A stretch of 21,840 nucleotides of DNA from an uncultured Collinsella sp. Lineage in GTDB: Bacteria > Actinomycetota > Coriobacteriia > Coriobacteriales > Coriobacteriaceae. How positions within the stretch are numbered: the first letter of the stretch is position 1; each line of letters starts with the position of its first letter. The position numbers and the translations under genes are program-made. The notes beneath the pieces are model-generated. The model had not been told where the DNA came from. It was given only the letters and a program-made list of their open reading frames with translations, and searched no databases. Shown in pieces: positions 15,566 to 21,840 of this stretch. The DNA lies in assembly GCA_958446785.1 (NCBI GenBank), contig CAUCXP010000006.1, forward strand, positions 1-21,840. The letters are read 5' to 3'.

Positions 15566-16909
15566 ATGGCTAAGCGTTCTGGGTCGTATGTCGTTCCTTT
15601 CTCGTTTGATTTGCTTTCGTTTGATGAGGCTGTTGGACTTGCTGCTGATACGGGGCGGATTTCTGGGGATGCTGGTCCTTTGCTCGAGACGGTTGTCGAT
15701 ATGCTCGATGAGTTGGGACGTCCGGATGAGTATTTCGATTGCATTCAGGTCGCCGGTACCAATGGCAAGACTTCGACTACGCGTTTTTCTGCTGCCATTC
15801 TTCATGGTGAGGGGTTAAAGACCGCGCTGTATACGTCGCCGCAGCTTGTGCACTATCCAGAGCGCATGGAGGTCGATGGGCGCGTTGTGAGCGACGAGGC
15901 CTTTGCCCGTGGCGTTTCGGCGGCTGTCGAGGCGGGGCGTCGCGTGAATGCGCACCGTGTGGCGGCGGGGGAGCGTGCCTATACCATCACGCCGTTTGAC
16001 CTGCTGACGGCTGCCGCACTGGTAGTGTTTGCCGAGGCTGCGGTGGATGTTGCCGTGCTCGAGGTTGGCATGGGCGGCCGTTGGGACGCCACGAGTGCGA
16101 CCGATCCTGTCGCCGTTGCCATTACGGGCATTGGGCTCGATCACACGCGCATTTTGGGCGACACGCTCGAGGCCATTGCGGGGGAGAAGGCCGCGGTCAT
16201 CAAACCCGGGCGCCTGGTTGTGCTGGGCGAGGGCACGCATGAGCCGAGCGTTCAGCGCGTCATGGATGCCCGCTGCCGCGCGTGTGGCATCGTGCCGCTG
16301 GTGGTGAGCCACGCCACGACCAAGGTGCCGGCACATGTGGGCGACACGGTTGAGTTTAGCTGCACCACGCCGCGTGCGATCTATACGTCTAGCATGGTCA
16401 AGCCGGCGTATCAGCCGCAGAATGCCGCGTGCGCGATTATGCTGTGCGAGGGGTATCTGGGTCGCGAGCTCGATCATGACAAGCTCGATGCGTCGCTTAT
16501 GGGCTGCCCCACGCCGGGTCGCTTTGATGTGCTGGGAACCAATCCGCTCAAGCTGATCGACGCCTGTCATAACCCTCAGAGCTGCGAGAACTTTGTGAGC
16601 GCACTGGACGAGATCGATTCGTGCGTAGAGAATCGCCCCACGCTGCTGTGCGCCGCGCTGGCCGATAAGGACGTGGCGGGTATCGTTGACGTTCTGGTTC
16701 CGGCGTTCCCCCGCGTGGTCGTAACCCAGACCGATTCCGATCGCGCCTTGCCCGCACAGGAGCTTGCCTCCCTGGTGGACGCCGACAAGCTCGCGGGCGT
16801 GTACCCCAGCGTATCCGAGGCCCTCGCGGCTTTCGATGCCGCGGGCGAGCCTTTCGTAGCAGCCGGTACCATCACCCTAGCCGGCGAAGTAGCGGGGCTG
16901 CTCCGTTAA
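15566..16909 (+). CDS. folC: Folylpolyglutamate synthase / dihydrofolate synthase
   Basis: An ATP-dependent Mur-ligase-family enzyme that adds glutamate to dihydropteroate or to folates. From ATG 15566 (GGGAG at 15551-15555 upstream) it has 447 residues. The P-loop is VAGTNGKTSTTRF, with GTNGKT at 64-69. YTSPQLVHYPERMEVDG is the folate-loop region, and VDVAVLEVGMGGRWDATSAT is the family signature with Mg2+-binding residues. The C-terminal ligase domain holds KLIDACHNPQS. Whether it has both activities cannot be told from sequence. The first 60 codons are more T-rich than the neighbouring genes. Folate metabolism gives no functional link to valS. Confidence 0.93.
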   Translation: MAKRSGSYVVPFSFDLLSFDEAVGLAADTGRISGDAGPLLETVVDMLDELGRPDEYFDCIQVAGTNGKTSTTRFSAAILHGEGLKTALYTSPQLVHYPERMEVDGRVVSDEAFARGVSAAVEAGRRVNAHRVAAGERAYTITPFDLLTAAALVVFAEAAVDVAVLEVGMGGRWDATSATDPVAVAITGIGLDHTRILGDTLEAIAGEKAAVIKPGRLVVLGEGTHEPSVQRVMDARCRACGIVPLVVSHATTKVPAHVGDTVEFSCTTPRAIYTSSMVKPAYQPQNAACAIMLCEGYLGRELDHDKLDASLMGCPTPGRFDVLGTNPLKLIDACHNPQSCENFVSALDEIDSCVENRPTLLCAALADKDVAGIVDVLVPAFPRVVVTQTDSDRALPAQELASLVDADKLAGVYPSVSEALAAFDAAGEPFVAAGTITLAGEVAGLLR

Positions 16910-16923
16910 CCCATCCCCTCATC

Positions 16924-16990
16924 AGTTGCGGTGAAATACGGACTGTTTTACAAGCCAGAAGCCTCAAACGGTCCGTATTTCACCGCAACT
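16924..16990. repeat. Element C: hairpin with 25-bp arms after folC
   Basis: Positions 16924-16948 pair with 16966-16990 over 25 bp with a single T-G pair (T16944 with G16970). The 17-nt loop holds a short direct repeat, AAGCC and GAAGCC. No T-run follows, so this is not a standard terminator. The arms are unrelated to those of elements A, B and D. It starts 14 nt after the folC stop codon. Confidence 0.85.
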
Positions 16991-16991
16991 C

Positions 16992-17028
16992 AAAAGCAGT
17001 CAATTTGGGACGGGGCTTTTTTGGCTGC
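16992..17028 (+). terminator. Terminator-like structure downstream of folC with recurrent GGGACGGGGCT motif
   Basis: AAAAGC (16992-16997) can pair with GCTTTT (17015-17020) running into a six-T tract; alternatively GCAGTCAA (16996-17003) pairs with TTGGCTGC (17021-17028). The 16-nt AATTTGGGACGGGGCT at 17002-17017 recurs exactly, on the other strand, after the DUF1667 gene (18484-18499), also just downstream of a stop codon. Confidence 0.45.
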
Positions 17029-17052
17029 CCTGCGCCTCGAGTTGACTTGCTC

Positions 17053-17212
17053 GCCACGAAATGGGCCTATTTACTACGTTTGACCGGTAACCCTCGACCA
17101 TACCGAGAATTGCGAAATCAAAACCGCAGGTAAAGGGCTTGCCATTTTTAAAAAAAGACCCGCATGGTCGACCCATGCGGGTTAAACGTAGTAGATGGCC
17201 CGTTTTCGTGGC
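17053..17212. repeat. Element D: 160-bp inverted-repeat element enclosing a terminator
   Basis: The 29-nt ends 17053-17081 and 17184-17212 are imperfect inverted repeats: both give GCCACGAAA at the outer end and TACTACGTTT at the inner end when read in the same sense, with a few substitutions and indels between. The interior (17082-17183) holds an AT-rich tract and a perfect hairpin at 17158-17182, and no open frame worth calling. The size and the terminal inverted repeats are reminiscent of a miniature element, but I see no target-site duplication. Confidence 0.7.
17150..17182 (-). terminator. Rho-independent terminator for the leftward pepP gene
   Basis: ACCCGCATGG (17158-17167) pairs with CCATGCGGGT (17173-17182) around TCGAC, a 10-bp stem. 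Read on the - strand the hairpin is followed by CTTTTTTT (17157-17150). It lies 79 nt beyond the pepP stop codon and inside element D. Confidence 0.8.
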
Positions 17213-17226
17213 ACTGCGTTAACGGG

Positions 17227-17257
17227 ATGTGCCAAAGGGACTGTCCCTTTGGCACAT
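17227..17257. repeat. Element E: 31-nt palindrome beside the pepP stop codon
   Basis: The 15-nt arms ATGTGCCAAAGGGAC (17227-17241) and GTCCCTTTGGCACAT (17243-17257) are exact reverse complements around a single T. It ends 3 nt before the pepP stop codon at 17261-17263. It has no T-run on either strand. It shares the GGGAC/GTCCC centre with the hairpin at 18391-18421. Confidence 0.85.
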
Positions 17258-17260
17258 TGG

Positions 17261-18349
17261 CTAGTCTAGGCGGACCGGATCGTGGGGGTAGGCGTTGAGA
17301 ATCTCGACGCCGGACTCGGTAACTAGGGCCAAGTCCTCGATGCGGACGCCGGTGCGACCGGGGAGGTAGATGCCCGGTTCAATGGAGAACGTCATGCCTG
17401 GCTCTACGACCTGCTCGTTGACCAGCGAGACATCGCCCGGCTCGTGGTCCTGCAGGCCGATTGAGTGGCCCAGGCGATGTGTAAAGTATTTGCCATAGCC
17501 TGCGTCCTCAATCACTTCGCGCGCGGCACGGTCCAGGTCGCACATGCGCACGCCCGGTGCGATGAGAGCCTCGGCGGCCTCGTTGGCGCGGCGCACGATG
17601 TCGTAGACGTGCGCGGTCTCCTCGTCCGGCTCGCCCCAAAAGAACGTGCGTGTCATGTCCGAGCAGTAGTTGCGATGGCGTCCGCCAATGTCGAATAGCA
17701 CCACGTCGCCATGCTTGAGCACGGTATCGTCGGGTTCGTGATGCGGGTCGCCGGCGTTGGCGCCAAAGCTCACGATCGGCGGAAAGCTAAAGCCCTCGCA
17801 GCTGTGCTTGCGATACAGGCCGAGCATCTGGTCAGCAATTTCGCGCTCCGTCACACCTTCGTGGACGCGTTTGATGGCATCAGCTATCACGGCGTCGTTG
17901 GCGGCGGAGGACACGCGCATGAGCTCCTGCTCGGTGGCATCCTTGTGGGTGCGCGCGGCGGTGACGGCAAAGTCACCCAGGAAAAACTCGCTGGCGGCGT
18001 GGCACTCCATAAGCGGCATCAAAAAGCCGGAGCGCATGACGGTGTCGATGCCGAGGGGCTTGGCAGGATTGACCTCCCGTGCGATGGCGTCGGTTACGAC
18101 GTCGGTATCGGTGTGGTAGGCGACGCGGGCATTGTCATACTCGGGCAGCTGATGCAGGGCGTTGACCAAGATCACGGGCTCGCAATCGCGCGCGAGCAGC
18201 ACACCGCAAAAACGCTCGAACATATCGGCATAAAAGCCGGTTAGGTAATAGATCGACCACGGGTCGTTTACAAGCAGCTGCGCGCCGGGGTGCTGAGCCT
18301 CGAGCGCATCGAGCACGCGTGCCACACGCTGGTCATCGACATGTGCCAT
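17261..18349 (-). CDS. pepP: M24 metallopeptidase, Xaa-Pro aminopeptidase-like
   Basis: A 362-residue cytoplasmic M24B peptidase expected to remove an N-terminal residue preceding proline. An N-terminal creatinase-type domain (about 1-135) precedes the pita-bread catalytic domain. All five predicted metal ligands are present: Asp220 (LFDIGG), Asp231 (CSDMTRTF), His295 (LGHSIGL), Glu324 (FSIEPGIY) and Glu338 (VRIEDL). Start ATG 18349 is chosen because AAAGGA lies about 7 nt upstream; a longer frame to 18397 lacks this support. The gene converges with folC and appears monocistronic, with element E and a terminator downstream and a palindrome upstream. pepQ-type dipeptidase activity is an alternative. 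Confidence 0.9.
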   Translation of the reverse strand: MAHVDDQRVARVLDALEAQHPGAQLLVNDPWSIYYLTGFYADMFERFCGVLLARDCEPVILVNALHQLPEYDNARVAYHTDTDVVTDAIAREVNPAKPLGIDTVMRSGFLMPLMECHAASEFFLGDFAVTAARTHKDATEQELMRVSSAANDAVIADAIKRVHEGVTEREIADQMLGLYRKHSCEGFSFPPIVSFGANAGDPHHEPDDTVLKHGDVVLFDIGGRHRNYCSDMTRTFFWGEPDEETAHVYDIVRRANEAAEALIAPGVRMCDLDRAAREVIEDAGYGKYFTHRLGHSIGLQDHEPGDVSLVNEQVVEPGMTFSIEPGIYLPGRTGVRIEDLALVTESGVEILNAYPHDPVRLD

Positions 18350-18390
18350 GAAACATCCTTTCGCTAGGCTGCCACCATGGTATCCCAAGC

Positions 18391-18421
18391 CCGGCACATA
18401 GGGACGTTCCTTTTATGCCGG
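18391..18421. repeat. Hairpin F with GGGAC/GTTCC centre upstream of pepP
   Basis: CCGGCACATAGGGAC (18391-18405) and GTTCCTTTTATGCCGG (18406-18421) form an imperfect hairpin with CCGGCA/TGCCGG at its base. The centre resembles element E, while the outer arms differ. It lies 42 nt upstream of the pepP start codon, in the 156-nt gap to the DUF1667 gene. The rest of that gap shows no gene. Confidence 0.5.
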
Positions 18422-18478
18422 CACCTTGGGACACTCCTTGGCATGGCCAGCCTGGCAAGCGTGCAGGCAAAAGCAGCT

Positions 18479-18507
18479 AAAAGAGCCCCGTCCCAAATTT
18501 GCTTCTT
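18479..18507 (-). terminator. Terminator-like end of the GlpA-like/DUF1667 operon
   Basis: On the - strand AAGAAGC (18507-18501, overlapping the DUF1667 stop) can pair with GCTCTT (18486-18481) with one bulged A, followed by a short T-run (TTTT, 18482-18479). The loop contains the 16-nt motif AATTTGGGACGGGGCT, identical to that downstream of folC. Confidence 0.45.
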
Positions 18508-18904
18508 AGGCTGGGTCGATGTCCATACTGGCGACTAGGTCAATGTTGGTGCCGTGAAGATCTTCCAGCACGACGTCGCCCATGCGGATGGGGGCGTTGA
18601 CGACTAGGCCTCGGATGAGGTTCATGGCTTGGGCGTGGAGTTCTAGCGGGATGGCCTCGGCCGTGCGGACGGGGAGAAGGGCTTCGTCGCCGCCGGAGAC
18701 GGCCACGGTCGTTGTGAGCACGCGCATGGGGCAGGTGAGCTCCTGATGTGCGAACGTATCGCCGCGCGGGCAGTTGTTACCGGTTACGGAGCGCACTTCC
18801 ACCACGGTGCCATTGGCGTCGTGCTCCACCTCTACGGTCAGGAGGCACTCGGATGGGCAGGTGGTGCAGTTGAACTGCAGCGTCTCGGTCACATTCGTAC
18901 TCAT
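18506..18904 (-). CDS. DUF1667 family protein, cysteine-motif partner of the FAD oxidoreductases
   Basis: A 132-residue protein with CTTCPSEC near residue 13, NNCPRG near 43 and a further Cys in LTCPMR near 58, the conserved cysteine pattern of DUF1667. These could bind zinc or an Fe-S cluster. DUF1667 has no established biochemical role that I know of, but it is typically found with the same two oxidoreductases as here. ATG 18904 has a strong GGAGG 8 nt upstream, lying in the last codons of the preceding gene, and the gap is only 3 nt, so translation is likely coupled. It is the last gene of the operon. Confidence 0.85.
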   Translation of the reverse strand: MSTNVTETLQFNCTTCPSECLLTVEVEHDANGTVVEVRSVTGNNCPRGDTFAHQELTCPMRVLTTTVAVSGGDEALLPVRTAEAIPLELHAQAMNLIRGLVVNAPIRMGDVVLEDLHGTNIDLVASMDIDPA

Positions 18905-18907
18905 GAG

Positions 18908-20287
18908 CTATGCCTCCTCAACGGGATCGACGGACAGGACGATTTCGCTGGCACCCAGGTCGAGTGCGCGTTGAATCACCTTAGCCGGCAGCGGGAAGCT
19001 TTCCATGACGCTCGGTTTAAACGCGCGGACTTTGCCCGCAAACACTTCTTCGCCGTTGGCCAAGATGCGTACTCGAGCGGTATCGACCGGCCGGCGTACG
19101 CGGAAGTTGAGCTTGGTGAGCGCCACAGCCGTAATGCGTCCCGGCAGCGCGTAGCCCGCAATGCCGGCAGGGGAGACCGTGAGCTCGCAGCTCGTGTCCG
19201 CGACCGCGTTCGTTTCGGCCCCGCCACCCAGCGCGTACGCCGCCGCGGCTGCACCGGCGCGCTCGGACTCGGTCGTCACGTTGTCGGCCAGGTCGTGCAC
19301 GTGCAGCACGTTGCCACAGGCAAAGATACCCGGCACGCCTGTCTGGAGGCTCTGGTCAACTACGGCGCCGCGCGTGCGTGGGTCAAGCTCCACGCCCGCG
19401 GCAACCGAAAGCTCGTTCTCGGGAATCAATCCCACCGAAAGCAGCAGCGTGTCGCACGGAACGATGCGCTCGGTCCCGGCAATGGACGCCAGGCGCTCGT
19501 CGACCTGGCTTACCTCGACGGCCTCCACGCGGTCGTGCCCGATCACGCGCGTGACCGTGGTAGACAGATGCAGTGGAATGCCAAAGTCGTCCAAGCAGTT
19601 CTTGACGTTGCGGCGCAGACCGTTAGCGTACGGCATGAGCTCGTATACGCCCTCGACCGAAATCCCCTCGAGCGTGCAGCGGCGCGCCATGATTAGCCCG
19701 ATGTCGCCTGAGCCCAAAATGACGGCGCGCGAGCCGGGCTTGAGGTTTTCGATATTGATGTATCGCTGCGCCAGGCCGGCCGTAAACACGCCAGCGGGAC
19801 GGCTGCCGGGGATCTTGATCTCGCTGCGGGTACGCTCACGGCAGCCCATGGCAAGGACGACCGCCCGTCCGGTGAGCTGCAGCATGCCGGTGGGGCTCAT
19901 GAGCGTGACGGTGTGGACCGCGGTGTCTTCCGCAGGCTCGCCTGAATCAATCCCAATCACCATGCTGTTCAGGAACAGCGCAATGTCGGTTGCGTGCACC
20001 TGGTCGATAAAGCGCTGCGCGTACTCGGGACCGGTGAGCTCCTGTTTAAAGTGCGACAGGCCAAAGCCGGGGTGGATGCATTGGCGGAGGATGCCGCCCA
20101 GGTGCTGCTCGCGCTCCACGATGGCCACGCGCGCTCCGGCCTTATGCGCGGCCAGCGCGGCCGCCATGCCGGCGGGGCCGCCGCCGATAACGACCACGTC
20201 GAAGGCTTGCGTTTGTACGGGCGCGGAGGCTCCGACCTCTGCGGTTCGAGCCTCCGCGCGTTCGTCGCGCATATCAAACGTCGCCAT
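18908..20287 (-). CDS. FAD/NAD-dependent oxidoreductase, pyridine nucleotide-disulfide reductase fold
   Basis: A 459-residue flavoprotein. After about 28 non-conserved residues comes the FAD Rossmann motif VVVIGGGPAGMAAALAAHKAG with the acidic end VEREQHLGG. A second dinucleotide fold, AVILGSGDIGLIMARRCTLEG, sits near residue 195, where NAD(P)H would bind. GIFACGNVLHVHD near 335 is the usual C-terminal FAD motif in modified form. A redox-active CxxC of the disulfide reductases is not seen; QCIHPG occupies the region after the FAD motif. It probably moves electrons between NAD(H) and the partner GlpA-like dehydrogenase. The start codon follows the upstream stop after a single base. Confidence 0.85.
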   Translation of the reverse strand: MATFDMRDERAEARTAEVGASAPVQTQAFDVVVIGGGPAGMAAALAAHKAGARVAIVEREQHLGGILRQCIHPGFGLSHFKQELTGPEYAQRFIDQVHATDIALFLNSMVIGIDSGEPAEDTAVHTVTLMSPTGMLQLTGRAVVLAMGCRERTRSEIKIPGSRPAGVFTAGLAQRYINIENLKPGSRAVILGSGDIGLIMARRCTLEGISVEGVYELMPYANGLRRNVKNCLDDFGIPLHLSTTVTRVIGHDRVEAVEVSQVDERLASIAGTERIVPCDTLLLSVGLIPENELSVAAGVELDPRTRGAVVDQSLQTGVPGIFACGNVLHVHDLADNVTTESERAGAAAAAYALGGGAETNAVADTSCELTVSPAGIAGYALPGRITAVALTKLNFRVRRPVDTARVRILANGEEVFAGKVRAFKPSVMESFPLPAKVIQRALDLGASEIVLSVDPVEEA

Positions 20288-20288
20288 C

Positions 20289-21752
20289 CTAGCGCACCCC
20301 CTTCAGCGGACCCTCGACCAGCCAGGAACCGGCATCCTCCAACAGTACCTCGCTGGGGTCGCAGCCCAGCTCGCGCGTCAGGATCGCCACCACACTGCTC
20401 TGGCAAAACCCGCTTTGGCACCGACCCATGCCGGCACGGCAGCGGCGCTTGACGCCCTCGACCGAAACCGCGCCCGGCTGGCGTCGAATCGCGGCCACGA
20501 TCTCGGCTTCGGGCACCGTCTCGCAGCGGCAGACAATCTGGCCCCAAGCGGGATCGGACTCAATGAGCTCCTCCTTGCGCGCCAGCGGTGCGCGGTCAAA
20601 GTCTTCCGGCGCGCGGCGAATTGGGTTCCAGTCTGCCCGCTCGTGCAGTTTCACGCCGGCATCGCGCAGGACCTGTTCCATTCGCTCGGCAATAGCCGGC
20701 GCGCTTGCCACACCCGGTGACTGAATGCCCGCCGCCTGGAATAGCCCCGGCATCACGGCCGACTGCCCAATAAAGAAGTCGTTCGCACCCTGAATGACCG
20801 GACGCCCGCCGGCAAACGCGCGCACCACGCGGCGCGTGTCCAGATCGGGCACCAGCTTGCGCGCGCCGGTCAGGAGCGCGTTGACGTCGTCCGCATAGGT
20901 CTGCGTGTCGCCTGGCTCGCGCACAGCGGCGGTCGCGGTAATCACGGTGTTGCCGTGCACGGTACCCGTGACGATAACGCCCTTGGACACCGGCGTGGGA
21001 ACGGGGTAGAGCGGCATGAGCGCACACGGTTCCTTCTCCAGCACCACGATATTGCCCTGGCGCCAGACCATCTGAAACTCCTCGGCACCGGCCATATGCG
21101 AGATGTTCGCGGCTCCATTGCCTGCGGCGTTGATCACATAGCGGCAGCGCACGTCTCCGGCGGGCGTTGCCAGCGTAAAGCGCGCAGTCCCGTCGGTAGC
21201 CTCGCCGCCAGCAACCTCAATCGCTTCCACCGACGCGGACCGCATAAATGTCACGCCGTTGGCAACCGCGTTTTCCAGAGCAGCGATGGCCACTTCAAAT
21301 GGGTCAACGTAACCAGTCGAAGGGCACCATAGTGCGTACGTGGCTTGGGCACTCGCGCGCGGCTCAAGCTCATGGATGCGCTCGGGGCCAATGATCGACA
21401 ACTCGGGCACGCCGTTTGCCAGGCCATTCTGGCGTAGTTTCTCCAGGTGCGCGCGGTCCTCGTCGTTAAAGCCCAACACCATCGACCCGTTGCGGCGGAA
21501 CAGAAAGCCCAGCTCCTGCGCCCACGTACCGTACAACTCGCAGCCACGGGCGTTGACCTGCGCCTTTACGGTGCCCGGCGCCGGATCGTAGCCGGCGTGC
21601 ACCAGGCCGCCGTTGGCCTTCGACGCGCCCAGCGCAATATCGTTAGCCGCCTCGACCACGCAAATGGACAGGTCATAGCGCGCGAGCTGCCGCGCGATGG
21701 CGCATCCGGTGATGCCCGCGCCGACAATCGCGATATCAAACGTTTCTGTCAC
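20289..21752 (-). CDS. GlpA-like FAD dehydrogenase with C-terminal BFD [2Fe-2S] domain
   Basis: A 487-residue DAO-fold flavoprotein most like anaerobic glycerol-3-phosphate dehydrogenase subunit A. The N-terminus DIAIVGAGITGCAIARQLAR is the FAD motif, followed by GASKANGGLVHAGYDP, typical of the GlpA/LhgO group. The C-terminus has a BFD-type cluster domain with Cys408/Cys410 (IVCRCETV) and Cys445/Cys450 (GRCQSGFC), closely resembling the end of GlpA. Glycerol 3-phosphate is the favoured substrate, but a 2-hydroxyacid such as 2-hydroxyglutarate is possible. No GlpC-like membrane anchor is present in the window; the oxidoreductase and DUF1667 follow instead. The start is GTG 21752, served by GGGAGG 4 nt upstream. 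Confidence 0.85.
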   Translation of the reverse strand: MTETFDIAIVGAGITGCAIARQLARYDLSICVVEAANDIALGASKANGGLVHAGYDPAPGTVKAQVNARGCELYGTWAQELGFLFRRNGSMVLGFNDEDRAHLEKLRQNGLANGVPELSIIGPERIHELEPRASAQATYALWCPSTGYVDPFEVAIAALENAVANGVTFMRSASVEAIEVAGGEATDGTARFTLATPAGDVRCRYVINAAGNGAANISHMAGAEEFQMVWRQGNIVVLEKEPCALMPLYPVPTPVSKGVIVTGTVHGNTVITATAAVREPGDTQTYADDVNALLTGARKLVPDLDTRRVVRAFAGGRPVIQGANDFFIGQSAVMPGLFQAAGIQSPGVASAPAIAERMEQVLRDAGVKLHERADWNPIRRAPEDFDRAPLARKEELIESDPAWGQIVCRCETVPEAEIVAAIRRQPGAVSVEGVKRRCRAGMGRCQSGFCQSSVVAILTRELGCDPSEVLLEDAGSWLVEGPLKGVR

Positions 21753-21769
21753 AGTGCCTCCCAGACAAG

Positions 21770-21784
21770 TTGACAGGCTGTCAA
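21770..21784. promoter_or_regulatory. Operator-like palindrome upstream of the GlpA-like operon
   Basis: TTGACAG and CTGTCAA are exact 7-bp inverted repeats around one base. The site lies 18 nt upstream of the GTG start and just downstream of the candidate -10, a position where a repressor would block transcription. The binding protein is unknown; its gene may lie beyond the window edge. Confidence 0.45.
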
Positions 21785-21791
21785 TAAGACT

Positions 21792-21797
21792 ATCCTA
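21792..21797 (-). promoter_or_regulatory. Candidate -10 of the GlpA-like operon
   Basis: TAGGAT on the - strand lies so that transcription would begin at about 21785, directly at the palindrome. A TTGACG hexamer (21826-21821) is 23 nt away, too far for a standard -35, so the promoter assignment is tentative. Confidence 0.3.
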
Positions 21798-21840
21798 CGG
21801 TCTGCGCGTCCCCAGAGCGGCGTCAACGGCCAGGCCGCGG

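Noticed and set aside
16949..16965. CRISPR-like or tandem repeat in the loop of element C
   Set aside because: Only one short repeated word (AAGCC/GAAGCC) is present, with no regular spacing or further units.

Overview
The window looks like a chromosomal segment of a GC-rich gut actinobacterium of the class Coriobacteriia, most likely Collinsella or a close relative. This is an inference from strong G/C bias at third codon positions, the trigger factor-clpP-clpX block, selenium genes beside molybdenum-hydroxylase genes, and the style of the intergenic palindromes. No database was consulted. Apart from its edges the window is a run of intact genes with no insertion sequence, integrase, phage gene or CRISPR array.

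Region 1 (1-8503, + strand) has a selenium and molybdenum theme. It opens with the 3' part of selB (selenocysteine elongation factor). A tRNA-Sec gene (selC, anticodon UCA) with its own extended -10 and terminator follows, and it is easy to overlook because it lies between protein genes. Next come a MobA/MocA-like molybdopterin nucleotidyltransferase and a small DUF3343 protein (putative Se/S carrier family) with an unusual cysteine-rich N-terminus. After a monocistronic NADP-type glutamate dehydrogenase there is a two-gene molybdenum hydroxylase operon: an FAD subunit overlapping by 1 nt a fused [2Fe-2S]/molybdopterin subunit of XdhD (YgfN) type. Together these suggest both uses of selenium: as selenocysteine, and probably as the labile selenium of a Se-dependent molybdenum hydroxylase.

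Region 2 (8504-12366, + strand) is housekeeping: tRNA-Leu(UAG), trigger factor, clpP and clpX, closed by a strong terminator. Region 3 (12367-16909, + strand) holds valS and folC. valS is flanked by two long palindromic elements in opposite orientation. They share a core but have completely different, self-complementary outer arms. This is the most unusual feature of the window.

Region 4 (16910-17260) is a gene-free junction between convergent folC and pepP, packed with a 25-bp-arm hairpin, terminator signals, a large inverted-repeat element enclosing a leftward terminator, and a near-perfect 31-nt palindrome. Region 5 (17261-21840, - strand) contains a Xaa-Pro aminopeptidase-like M24 gene and, further upstream on that strand, a tight three-gene operon: GlpA-like FAD dehydrogenase with a BFD [2Fe-2S] domain, an FAD/NAD disulfide-reductase-fold oxidoreductase, and DUF1667. 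A TTGACAG-type palindrome lies between its putative -10 and start codon.
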